Below are positions 19,496 to 27,144 of a stretch of DNA of 27,144 bases, one piece after another; position 1 is the stretch's first letter, and the number at the start of each line of letters is the position of its first letter. Position numbers and translations under genes: made by a program. Under the pieces are notes generated by a model, which ran no database searches, was not told where the DNA came from, and saw only the letters and a list, made by a program, of their open reading frames with translations. Location of the stretch: positions 1-27,144 of the IMG/VR virus record IMGVR_UViG_3300032323_000136; one strand, 5' to 3'. This DNA is from a virus.

Positions 19496-19723
19496 CTAAG
19501 ATTTATTTATAAGTGTTATCAGTAGTTCTTTAATTTCGCTGATGTCACTCTTAATGTTATTTATTTCTTCTGACTGTTTGTCCAGGTCTTTTCGTAACTG
19601 CTGTGCTGCATCACGCTTTTTAATGTAATTTTGATACTCAGAGGCATTATTATTTATAATAGCTCCAGATGAGAGGTCTCTCACAAGACCATCTTTATCC
19701 TTAACTTTAACAAAACCTTGCAT
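19496..19723 (-). CDS. Small coiled-coil protein following the DUF4815-type gene (75 aa)
   Basis: From ATG at 19723 the product is 75 aa, 'MQGFVKVKDKDGLVRDLSSG' followed by 'AIINNNASEYQNYIKKRDAA'. A TTG five codons upstream would overlap the DUF4815-type gene; the ATG gives a tight TAA-T-ATG junction and is preferred. The last half (about 35-75, 'QQLRKDLDKQSEEINNIKSD' then 'ISEIKELLITLINKS') is a charged heptad-like helix, probably a coiled coil. Similar small proteins beside this large baseplate gene occur in marine T4-like phages. The function is unknown; a trimerising adaptor for the neighbouring baseplate or fibre proteins is possible. The gene is very AT-rich and contains two TATAAATA motifs. 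Confidence 0.8.
   Translation of the reverse strand: MQGFVKVKDKDGLVRDLSSGAIINNNASEYQNYIKKRDAAQQLRKDLDKQSEEINNIKSDISEIKELLITLINKS
19504..19511 (-). promoter_or_regulatory. Late promoter TATAAATA upstream of the 319-aa gene
   Basis: An exact T4 late -10 box lies on the minus strand, overlapping the last codons of the 75-aa gene. By analogy to T4, initiation about 6 nt downstream falls near 19498, leaving a roughly 22-nt leader with an AAGG ribosome binding site before the ATG at 19476. This is the best promoter candidate in the window. Confidence 0.7.
19651..19658 (-). promoter_or_regulatory. Second exact TATAAATA, inside the 75-aa gene
   Basis: An exact late-promoter box occurs inside codons for 'AIINNN' of the 75-aa gene. 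It could be a tandem late promoter for the fibre genes or a chance result of AT-rich codons. There is no suitably placed start codon immediately after it. Confidence 0.35.
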
Positions 19724-19724
19724 A

Positions 19725-22700
19725 TTAAGCACACGCAATCACACGAAGATCTTTAACCTTAGGAACAGCAGAACTGTTTGTTGACTTCATAACCAGTTTA
19801 ACCTGAATAGACTCAAATGCAGGAATGTTACCAGTTGAGAAGGTCATATCAGTGAACTGCTCGCTACCCTGCTGTGCGTAAATAATCGGAGCATCTGAAT
19901 TCAATGGGATCCAATTTACAGTGTTAAATTCAGTGGTCGCTCCAACCGCACCAACCTTATAATAAACTTCCAATGCAGCGTCTGGAGGAATACTTGCAGC
20001 AAGACGAATTCTAGCAAACAAAGAAGGATTTGCCAGATTGACTTTCTTAGTCACATACTTGCTATATGAAGTGCTTCCAACTGGAGCAATCTCAGCCACG
20101 AAAATCTCACGAAGTTTTATAGTAACACCAGCACCTGCAGATTGAGTGGTTAAAGAGGCATCTAATCTAACTGTAGTTGTAGTTCCATCGTCTGAAACAC
20201 CTAGAACTAAGAATGTACCATCATTAGCTCCAGAAGTAGATCCAGAAATAGTCAAAAACTTACCAACAGTCACTGTTTGTAAAATCTGTCTAGCTGTTGA
20301 ATTTGTTGTAGTTATGGCATCTGTAGTTCCATTAAATGCAATACTAGTATTAGCAGACAATAACGTATTATCATCTAGGTTAGCCACGTTCACATTAGTT
20401 TCAGATGGACTATTTACTTTATTGTGAATAGCAACAAGACTGGTTCTTTGAGTGTCTAAGATTGGAGATAATGAGTCATTTGTAGTTTGCATAGTAACAT
20501 TAAATGTCACTGACTTATTACCACCTAAACTATTATTTTCATTAACTTCAGAAGCGACCATTCTTGGTGAGAAGAATACATTGTTTTCATTCGCCAACAC
20601 ATCAGTAAATGTAGAATCCAATGCATATGCGGTTTGTGTAGTACTATCAACAGATCTACCAGAAGCAGTTTTAATTCCAAAAGTGGTCATAGTCTCAGAG
20701 AAAGTCTGAACCTGAACTAATGGCTGAACTTCATCATACTGAATATTACGAGTGGCACGAATTGTAGTTCCGCCAGCATAACCAGTAATAGTAGCTGCAG
20801 TTGCAACAGTAATACAATAAGAATCTAAATCAACGTCACTAATAATATGAGTTGTATAAAATTCTGTTGTTGGGATTCCATTAATAGGTGCTGTGTGTTT
20901 AAATGCAGCACCAGTACCTGCTACCGCACCATTGGCAGCTAGAGTTAAGGAAGTATTGCTTGCTATTGAAGCAACTTTACCAACAAATGTACCAGCAGTA
21001 TTGTAAATGATAGAGCCAACACTTAATTGAGTTGTAAATGAAGTTCCAACACCAGTAACAGCAGTACTAGAAGTAGAAACGCTAATAGTTCCTGTTCCAG
21101 CAGCACCAGTTAAACGCTGAGGGTTTGAGTCAGTGATAACAACTCTAGAACCAACAGGCATTCCGTGGTCACGTTGATAAACACGAACCTTAGTCACACC
21201 AGTACGAGTTTCGATTGGATCAAAGTCTAGTGTTCTAAATGGTAACACATCGTTTACAAATTCAATATTACCTACAGTTTCTGTCGCAAATTTAGCACGA
21301 TAGATTGTAAATTTCAAATCTTGAGTTTGATCAGCTGTCCATGTAGAAGCATTCTGTGATTTAAAGAATACACCCATGTAAGGTTGTTCAGAAATTGTGC
21401 GTGAAGATCCTGGAATCTGGTCACCAATCTGAGAAATCCAAACTCTGTAATTATTTGAATCTGAAGAAAGAACGATAGCATACTCAGTATTGTTTTGAAC
21501 ATATACTGGACTTGGGAAGTTAAATGTAGTTGGTGTATCGTACTTTGGAACAGCTTCACCATCAACAGTAACTGTTGTTGAAGATAGATTAACTTCAGAT
21601 GGTTTGATAGAAACTTTAGAGAATGGCAGAACTAATTTTCCTGGATATCCATTAACAACTTCACGGATTTCTAGATTGACTGGAATACTAGAGTCTTTAG
21701 ATGCAAAGAATACATCAACTTTAGTTAAGAAAGCACCACCCTTTTGTTCAACCAAGAAGGTTTGTGCCAACGGATCCCACCAACCAGTATCTGCAACAAT
21801 TCTTTCAGACGCTTGTACAATAACACGATTGTCACGAATCTGTTCTTCAACAAGTTCAGCGTTACGAACTGCATTAACAGTTTGTTGACGAGTTTCTAAG
21901 ATACCTTGAGCACGATAAATTCCACGTCCACGAGAAGTAAATGCTCCATTAGATTGAGTATTATCAATAAGTTTAAACTCACGAGCACCAGTGCGGAAAC
22001 GTAGAGAATCTGTGTTTGGAATATTAAACAATAAGTTTAAGTCGCCACTAAAGTTAGAAACTAAATTTCCACCAATAGCATTTGTTGTTAAAGATGTAAA
22101 TGTTCCAGTGGCTCCTGAAAGAGAACCAAGGATTACTTCAGAAGCAGTAAAGGTTCCTCTAATATTAGCAACGAATAAAGAATACACATTAGTATCTGGA
22201 TTATATTCACGACCAACAACCACAGCTGTAGCGTTAGAAGTTTGTCCAGTGATAATATCTCCACGATTTAAACAAACTTGAGTATCACCATCAATACGAC
22301 GTGCTGCACCAGTAGATAAACCACCGACATTCGTTGAGTCGTCAAAAACTCCAGTTCCTGGTGTATAAACAATTTTAGAAGCTGGTGTGCAGAAAGCTGA
22401 TACATCTACATCATCGAAGAACGGATAAAAACGAGTGTTTGGTTTTAATGCTTTAACTTGAACTAGAACATTTCTAGAACGAATGAATGGAATAGCAGCA
22501 GTTGAAAGTACACGATCTGCAACTACTTGACGATCAATTTTAGTTATAATTGATGTTCTAACACCAGTTCTTCTTTGCCCAACAAGAGTGGCAGTAGATT
22601 CAACTGCAACTTGACGAGCATTGGTGTGTCCACCAGCAACTGCTCCAAATCTATTGTTAAATTCTGCAACACCAATGCGTACATCTCCCTGTCCAGCAGC

Positions 22701-25700
22701 CCAGTTAGTACCTGTAGTAAATACAGTTCTACCGATGCTGACTGGAGTGCCAGACCACTGAGACTGCCAAGCATTCCAAACTGTGCCTAAGACTCCAGCA
22801 CGTTCAGCAATATTTTTAATAGTATTAAAGTTACCTTCAACTTCATTAACTAAATCTGGACGACGATCTACTTCAAACCAGTCATCAGTTGCTGGTGTTA
22901 TAGAAACATTACCCAAGAATGTAAAGATAGCAAAAGGATTGATGTTCTCTAAACGAGAAGCATAATCTTGTTTAATTAATGGTAGATGTTCAAGAACTGG
23001 TAATGTGATAACATCACCATATAATTGATAATTGCTCGATGCACGTTGAGAATTAGTTGAGTTTTTCTCAATTAAATTGACGTTTTGCATAGAGTAGAAT
23101 GGACGAAGTTCACCTTTCTCCATATCAATCGAACACAAATAATCTTCAGATGTAACATCTCCAGTATTGTGTCCTGTGAATCCATCTACAATAAATCCGT
23201 TTTTAAATCTTGAATCACCATTAGAGTCAACGATATCTAAAGACTCAGTTTGTTGTTCAAGTAGTGATAGTGAAGTATAGTATTCTAGATTATCAATACG
23301 TTTTTCTAACTTGCCAATATCACGCATTGTGTATCGTTTATTGTCATAAGTTTCAATACTTACGCTATTACTTCCAGTACCAAATGTATACGGTTCTAGA
23401 GTTAAGTTATAAAGAATCATGCCAAGAGAAGGATCTAACGCATCTCCTGGATTTAAAGAAGGTACACCATCAATAGAAAAGAATTGTCCATTGAAGTCTA
23501 TTGCAATTTTAGTTTTGCGTGCTAGATGATATGAGTAATCAGCACGAATATCAATACCACGTTTTGGAACTAAGGAAGGTGAAGAACCACCACCAGAGAA
23601 ATTAGCACCATCATCAGAAATACGTGGACGGAAGTCGATAAAATCTCTTAATGAAACTCCTTGATATAAAGGAATCGCTGAATATGCCACGTTAGCTGGA
23701 TATGAATTTACAGTAAAGTAATCACCAGTAGAGTGTTCAAAATATTCATAAACTACTTGAATTGCACTTGTAGGTGCAGAGAATGATGACTTTAAAATTA
23801 ATCGAGCTAGATCATAATGTGTGCTTCTTTGACCAGAATCGAATTCATATCTGTCACCAACATCAAGAGTATAAGAACCAGATGGCGATGCAAAAGTACC
23901 AGAATCCATTTTGATACTAATAATTCTATAGGCATCTGCTTTACCCAACAACAACTCAGTTTTAGTCGCTGCAGCTTGGGTGCTAAATGTTACTGTATTA
24001 GTAGTTAAAGTTTTAGATTTTTCAGTTAGTGTCGCACCAGTTTTATTAACTGTACCAATAATGATAAAGTTAGTTGATGCGAAAGTGTCTGGTAAAACAA
24101 ACTGCACAGTAGCACCAGAAACACTAATGCTATTTGGAGCTACAATAGCACCACCTGAAGTAGAATCATTATTAACTAAAATGTAGTTATCAGTTTCTGC
24201 TGCAGAAGCAAATACACCACTTGATGTAGTTGCTGTTAGCGTACATGTTCCACCAGAACCACTAGAAGTTGTGCCAGTAAATCTTTCGTATACAGAATAT
24301 GCAGTATCGTTAGTTCCAAGCGATGTTCTTACAGATTTAATTGCATAATACGGAAATTTATATAATAGTGAATTATTTTCTGGTTCACGAATGTCGGTGC
24401 TCAGTCTATCAATAGTAACACCAGTTACGTTGACTGATGCATCAACAGTGATTTGAGTTTGACTGCCGATTGCAGTTACTCTACGAACATTTGTACCGAG
24501 ACGAACATAATCACCAACGATTAAATCGGTTTGGAATGATGTTCCTGCACCAGTCACTGTAGTAGAAGAAGACGCAGATGCGTTACCCACTAAACGTAGA
24601 TAGTCTGGTTCAATGTCTGCTGAGAAATTAAGATTTGCGTCTCCGTTGTCAAAGAAAACAGATTTCACATTACGTGATAAAGAACCTGTAAACATAACAA
24701 CATCAAATAAACCTAGTTTATATACTGCAGAGTTAGATCCAATGGTTCCGTTGTGCCATTCGATAAAACGAACACGTGCTCTACCAATAGCAGTACCAGC
24801 AGTTGCACCACGACCAGAAGAACCAGCTATTCGATCGTATAAAGTGACTGTGCCAAATGAATGTACTGGAGGTAAATTATTAACATTGGTTACAAACAAA
24901 TAGTTTCCAACAGTGGCTGGAATAATAGCATTATCTACTTGAACAAAAGTTCTTGATTTATTAACTGGTACATATTCAGTAGAAATCTTTTCGATTTCAT
25001 ATCCTTGAACATATGCTTTTCCAGGCTCCAAACCAACAGCTAATTTAGCTTCATCACCACCATCTTCTGGAGAATAAATTCCACGATTGTAGAAAGGTTG
25101 TTGATTGTATTCCCACTGAACACCAGTAGATCCTGGACCATCAAATGCTGCTCCAGATGTATGTGTTGGTGGAATATTAATTGATGTGCCAGAGTTTTTG
25201 GCAACATAGGTAATTGGTGTGCCATTAGAATTAGTTCCATTGGTTACAACATCACCAATTAAATAAACTAAATTTTCATCCCATGCCCCACGATTATTAT
25301 TTCTGTGTTCACGAATATCGATTGGAAAACTGCGAACGGTATAATCACCAGATTCGTCAGAAGTTCTACGAGCTAAAGTTTTTTCAATCTGTGAATATTC
25401 TGTTCGTGTAGTATGACGTTTAATTTGCCCTTGATCCACACGTAGTAATTCTACAAAACCTACATCATCTACAGAATTAATATCCTTTTTAGATAAAATT
25501 AAATCAATATAGTAACGATGCGCACCTGGAGCTGCAAAGTTAAAACTATTTTGAGCATTGTCCAAAAGCATCTCATATCCTGGATCTTCTGGAGTAATAA
25601 GTTTCTCTTCAACATTCAATCCAATTCTATATGTTGGAGTATTTGAATATTTGTCTAATGTAATTACTTGTGGGTCAACTAAAACGAAATGACCATTCAC

Positions 25701-26231
25701 ATAGTAAACACCACGTTCAATAGTAGCAGTAGAACCAGTTCCTGTTGCATCAGATGAAATCGCTTGAACTGTATATGCAGAAAGTAGTGGGTCTTGTGGT
25801 GTAATTACTTCATCATCAGCAAATGTTTTAGTTTCGCTATCATCACCAGAGTTTGTATAACGAACATATAAAGTCGCAAAATCTGCACCAGAAGCATTTT
25901 CAACTTTAATAACCTGAGCAGTTAGTCCACTTTGACCAACAACAACTAACCCTTCTAATTCATTGATGTAAGTTTCAACGATTGCACCAGCAAATACTGG
26001 TTGAATCTTAACATAGTCAACATTACTGTCTATAGAGATTTGTCCAGGGATAACCATAGCACCTTGTTTAAAGATGTGGTCTCCATGCTGTTTGATTTGA
26101 TTTTGCAGGATTGACTGCATCTGAGTGAGTTCACGTGCCTGAACCGCAAAACTTGGACGGAACAAAATTCTGTAGAATTTATTATTCTCGTCAAAGTCGT
26201 CATTATATGGTTCTGTATTAAAATCTATCAT
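19725..26231 (-). CDS. Giant DUF4815-type baseplate/virion structural protein (2168 aa)
   Basis: The N-terminus, 'MIDFNTEPYNDDFDENNKFY' then 'RILFRPSFAVQARELTQMQS', is the hallmark of DUF4815 proteins, large virion proteins of marine T4-like phages. The DUF4815-type region continues through 'RGVYYVNGHFVLVDPQVI', 'YQGVSLRDFIDFRPRISDDG' and 'TLEPYTFGTGSN' to about residue 1000. 'FYPFFDDVDVSAFCTPASKI' and 'GWWDPLAQTFLVEQKGGAFL' (from about 1480) mark later conserved parts. Two 'T.VTG.GTSF...L.VGD.(V/I)' modules lie at about 547-607 and 1711-1769, and GETxTGxxSGATA-like segments near 1330. No enzymatic motif or signal peptide is seen. It directly follows gp8, where T4 has genes 9 and 10, so a baseplate-periphery or fibre-connector role is inferred. 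Confidence 0.87.
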   Translation of the reverse strand: MIDFNTEPYNDDFDENNKFYRILFRPSFAVQARELTQMQSILQNQIKQHGDHIFKQGAMVIPGQISIDSNVDYVKIQPVFAGAIVETYINELEGLVVVGQSGLTAQVIKVENASGADFATLYVRYTNSGDDSETKTFADDEVITPQDPLLSAYTVQAISSDATGTGSTATIERGVYYVNGHFVLVDPQVITLDKYSNTPTYRIGLNVEEKLITPEDPGYEMLLDNAQNSFNFAAPGAHRYYIDLILSKKDINSVDDVGFVELLRVDQGQIKRHTTRTEYSQIEKTLARRTSDESGDYTVRSFPIDIREHRNNNRGAWDENLVYLIGDVVTNGTNSNGTPITYVAKNSGTSINIPPTHTSGAAFDGPGSTGVQWEYNQQPFYNRGIYSPEDGGDEAKLAVGLEPGKAYVQGYEIEKISTEYVPVNKSRTFVQVDNAIIPATVGNYLFVTNVNNLPPVHSFGTVTLYDRIAGSSGRGATAGTAIGRARVRFIEWHNGTIGSNSAVYKLGLFDVVMFTGSLSRNVKSVFFDNGDANLNFSADIEPDYLRLVGNASASSSTTVTGAGTSFQTDLIVGDYVRLGTNVRRVTAIGSQTQITVDASVNVTGVTIDRLSTDIREPENNSLLYKFPYYAIKSVRTSLGTNDTAYSVYERFTGTTSSGSGGTCTLTATTSSGVFASAAETDNYILVNNDSTSGGAIVAPNSISVSGATVQFVLPDTFASTNFIIIGTVNKTGATLTEKSKTLTTNTVTFSTQAAATKTELLLGKADAYRIISIKMDSGTFASPSGSYTLDVGDRYEFDSGQRSTHYDLARLILKSSFSAPTSAIQVVYEYFEHSTGDYFTVNSYPANVAYSAIPLYQGVSLRDFIDFRPRISDDGANFSGGGSSPSLVPKRGIDIRADYSYHLARKTKIAIDFNGQFFSIDGVPSLNPGDALDPSLGMILYNLTLEPYTFGTGSNSVSIETYDNKRYTMRDIGKLEKRIDNLEYYTSLSLLEQQTESLDIVDSNGDSRFKNGFIVDGFTGHNTGDVTSEDYLCSIDMEKGELRPFYSMQNVNLIEKNSTNSQRASSNYQLYGDVITLPVLEHLPLIKQDYASRLENINPFAIFTFLGNVSITPATDDWFEVDRRPDLVNEVEGNFNTIKNIAERAGVLGTVWNAWQSQWSGTPVSIGRTVFTTGTNWAAGQGDVRIGVAEFNNRFGAVAGGHTNARQVAVESTATLVGQRRTGVRTSIITKIDRQVVADRVLSTAAIPFIRSRNVLVQVKALKPNTRFYPFFDDVDVSAFCTPASKIVYTPGTGVFDDSTNVGGLSTGAARRIDGDTQVCLNRGDIITGQTSNATAVVVGREYNPDTNVYSLFVANIRGTFTASEVILGSLSGATGTFTSLTTNAIGGNLVSNFSGDLNLLFNIPNTDSLRFRTGAREFKLIDNTQSNGAFTSRGRGIYRAQGILETRQQTVNAVRNAELVEEQIRDNRVIVQASERIVADTGWWDPLAQTFLVEQKGGAFLTKVDVFFASKDSSIPVNLEIREVVNGYPGKLVLPFSKVSIKPSEVNLSSTTVTVDGEAVPKYDTPTTFNFPSPVYVQNNTEYAIVLSSDSNNYRVWISQIGDQIPGSSRTISEQPYMGVFFKSQNASTWTADQTQDLKFTIYRAKFATETVGNIEFVNDVLPFRTLDFDPIETRTGVTKVRVYQRDHGMPVGSRVVITDSNPQRLTGAAGTGTISVSTSSTAVTGVGTSFTTQLSVGSIIYNTAGTFVGKVASIASNTSLTLAANGAVAGTGAAFKHTAPINGIPTTEFYTTHIISDVDLDSYCITVATAATITGYAGGTTIRATRNIQYDEVQPLVQVQTFSETMTTFGIKTASGRSVDSTTQTAYALDSTFTDVLANENNVFFSPRMVASEVNENNSLGGNKSVTFNVTMQTTNDSLSPILDTQRTSLVAIHNKVNSPSETNVNVANLDDNTLLSANTSIAFNGTTDAITTTNSTARQILQTVTVGKFLTISGSTSGANDGTFLVLGVSDDGTTTTVRLDASLTTQSAGAGVTIKLREIFVAEIAPVGSTSYSKYVTKKVNLANPSLFARIRLAASIPPDAALEVYYKVGAVGATTEFNTVNWIPLNSDAPIIYAQQGSEQFTDMTFSTGNIPAFESIQVKLVMKSTNSSAVPKVKDLRVIACA

Positions 26232-26266
26232 TGTTTAACTCTTTATCCTAAAGGTTAGCGTCGTTC

Positions 26267-26274
26267 TATTTATT
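26267..26274 (-). promoter_or_regulatory. Candidate late promoter (AATAAATA) before the DUF4815-type gene
   Basis: AATAAATA matches TATAAATA at 7 of 8 positions and sits 35 nt upstream of the 2168-aa gene start, in the 45-nt gap after gp8. AGGA lies between it and the ATG. The placement is right for a late promoter, but the match is imperfect. Confidence 0.45.
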
Positions 26275-26276
26275 CT

Positions 26277-27144
26277 TTAGAAACGAAGAATCGTTCTTAA
26301 AGTAACTGATTGGTCTAATGTTGGGGTGAACCCTTGTCTATTGTCTATAAAGAGCAGGTCACCTGAATATTTATCAATGGTCGGTAGAGTCACTGCACTT
26401 GCGGTGAATGTGAAGCTACCTTCATTAACAAAGGTTGTTCCGATTTGAGGGACAAAATTGTCTAATGATTGTAACAATGCAGCAGTTCCTGTATTTGTAA
26501 CAATTCTAAATCGTTTTGATGATACAGAATCTTCAATTATAGAGTCCGCTGGGAAGAATGTAGTGCTAATAGTTCCTGAAACTACAAAGCACGCAGATCC
26601 TGAAATTGATACAGCAGCATTAGTTGAACCATAACGTCTTGGATTCTTTAAAATACCCAATTGACGATAGTCGTTATTTACATCAAAACCTTGATTTTTG
26701 TCACCAGAAATATTAGTGTAAAACATTAATGTTCTTGCAAATAAACCATTAATAGCAAACTTACCATGTCCACCATATGGAGTAATTACTGCTCTACCCT
26801 TTGCACCATATCCGTTACCAGAAATAGTAACTTTAGCATAACGATAATTTTCACCATATGATACCATTCTAATTTTCTTAACAGCACCATTTTCAATAAC
26901 AGCAACTGCTTCTGCTCCAGAACCATCTCCTTCAATAGTAACTGTAGCTGCAGCATAACCCCATCCACCAGAAACTACTGGGATAGACATAATACGTCCG
27001 TCAAGAGTCAATAATTCAATGTTGGCTTGAAGTGAGTCAACGTCACCTGGAGAAAGGTTAGCACTAATAGCAGCACCTGTTCCGTTACCTGCTACTGTTA
27101 AATTTACGTTAGTATAACCAACACCACCATCGTCAATTTGAACA
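26277..27144 (-). CDS. 8: Baseplate wedge protein gp8 (T4-like), 5' end outside window
   Basis: The frame is open from base 27143 to the stop at 26277, giving at least 288 residues, so the true start lies beyond the right edge. T4 gp8 is 334 aa and forms a dimer in the baseplate wedge. Signatures of the family are 'AVITPYGGHGKFAINGLFAR', 'YTNISGDKNQGFDVNNDYRQ' with 'LGILKNPRRYGS', and the C-terminus 'YSGDLLFIDNRQGFTPTLDQ' then 'SVTLRTILRF'. The visible 5' part holds three tandem G.GY..(a/n).v.(V/I).G.G.GA modules beginning 'VGYTNVNLTVAGNGTGA', 'WGYAAATVTIEGDGSGA' and 'ENYRYAKVTISGNGYGA'. The same module is inserted in gp14. The DUF4815-type gene follows after 45 nt, as the next late gene. Confidence 0.88.
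   Translation of the reverse strand, partial: VQIDDGGVGYTNVNLTVAGNGTGAAISANLSPGDVDSLQANIELLTLDGRIMSIPVVSGGWGYAAATVTIEGDGSGAEAVAVIENGAVKKIRMVSYGENYRYAKVTISGNGYGAKGRAVITPYGGHGKFAINGLFARTLMFYTNISGDKNQGFDVNNDYRQLGILKNPRRYGSTNAAVSISGSACFVVSGTISTTFFPADSIIEDSVSSKRFRIVTNTGTAALLQSLDNFVPQIGTTFVNEGSFTFTASAVTLPTIDKYSGDLLFIDNRQGFTPTLDQSVTLRTILRF

Noticed and set aside
1-27144. tRNA genes, insertion sequences, integrase or attachment sites
   Set aside because: None was recognised by reading both strands; the window is filled by late structural genes.

Overview
The window is part of the late structural (tail, baseplate and neck) region of a T4-like myovirus, most likely marine. Every credible gene is on the minus strand, so transcription runs from 27144 down to 1. 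The T4 relationship rests on a baseplate wedge gp8 C-terminus at the right edge and neighbouring neck proteins gp13 and gp14 near the left, in T4 order. The AT-rich sequence, a giant DUF4815-type protein, a subtilisin-like protease and fibres full of 'LTNKTL' and 'GTGTWQGT' repeats resemble cyanophages, pelagiphages and other marine T4-like phages. The host cannot be named: there are no tRNA, photosynthesis or other host-derived genes here.

Layout in transcription order. (1) Baseplate: gp8, partial (26277-27144), then a 2168-aa DUF4815-type protein (19725-26231) and a 75-aa coiled-coil protein (19496-19723) that holds two exact TATAAATA late-promoter motifs. (2) Two small virion genes: a 319-aa fibre-like protein (18517-19476) and a 134-aa protein (18087-18491). 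(3) Two adhesin plus partner cassettes: a 1025-aa LamG/SPRY/DUF7483-like adhesin with a 186-aa tail-fibre-assembly-like protein (14403-18052), and a 1694-aa enlarged version containing a 230-residue polyglycine-rich domain with a 190-aa partner of the same family (8683-14369). A strong terminator (8634-8660) ends this block. (4) A second fibre block: 111-aa, 82-aa and 784-aa proteins, a second strong terminator (5594-5621), a 409-aa fibre ending in a C1q/TNF-like domain, and a 198-aa fibre. (5) Neck: gp13 and gp14, both carrying repeat modules that also occur in the baseplate proteins. (6) A 278-aa repeat fibre and the 5' part of a subtilisin-like protease that runs off the left edge.

In T4 the gp8-to-gp13 interval holds genes 9, 10, 11, 12 and wac. 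Here it is about 22.5 kb of mosaic, repeat-rich adhesins and partners. This is the host-recognition part of the virion and the most variable part of such genomes. Genes are tightly packed, with gaps of about 1 to 95 nt, several TAATG-like junctions, and no gene-free stretch over 300 bases. The strongest candidates for something undescribed are the duplicated adhesin/partner cassettes with the inserted polyglycine domain, the repeat modules shared between neck and baseplate proteins, and the protease in the neck operon.
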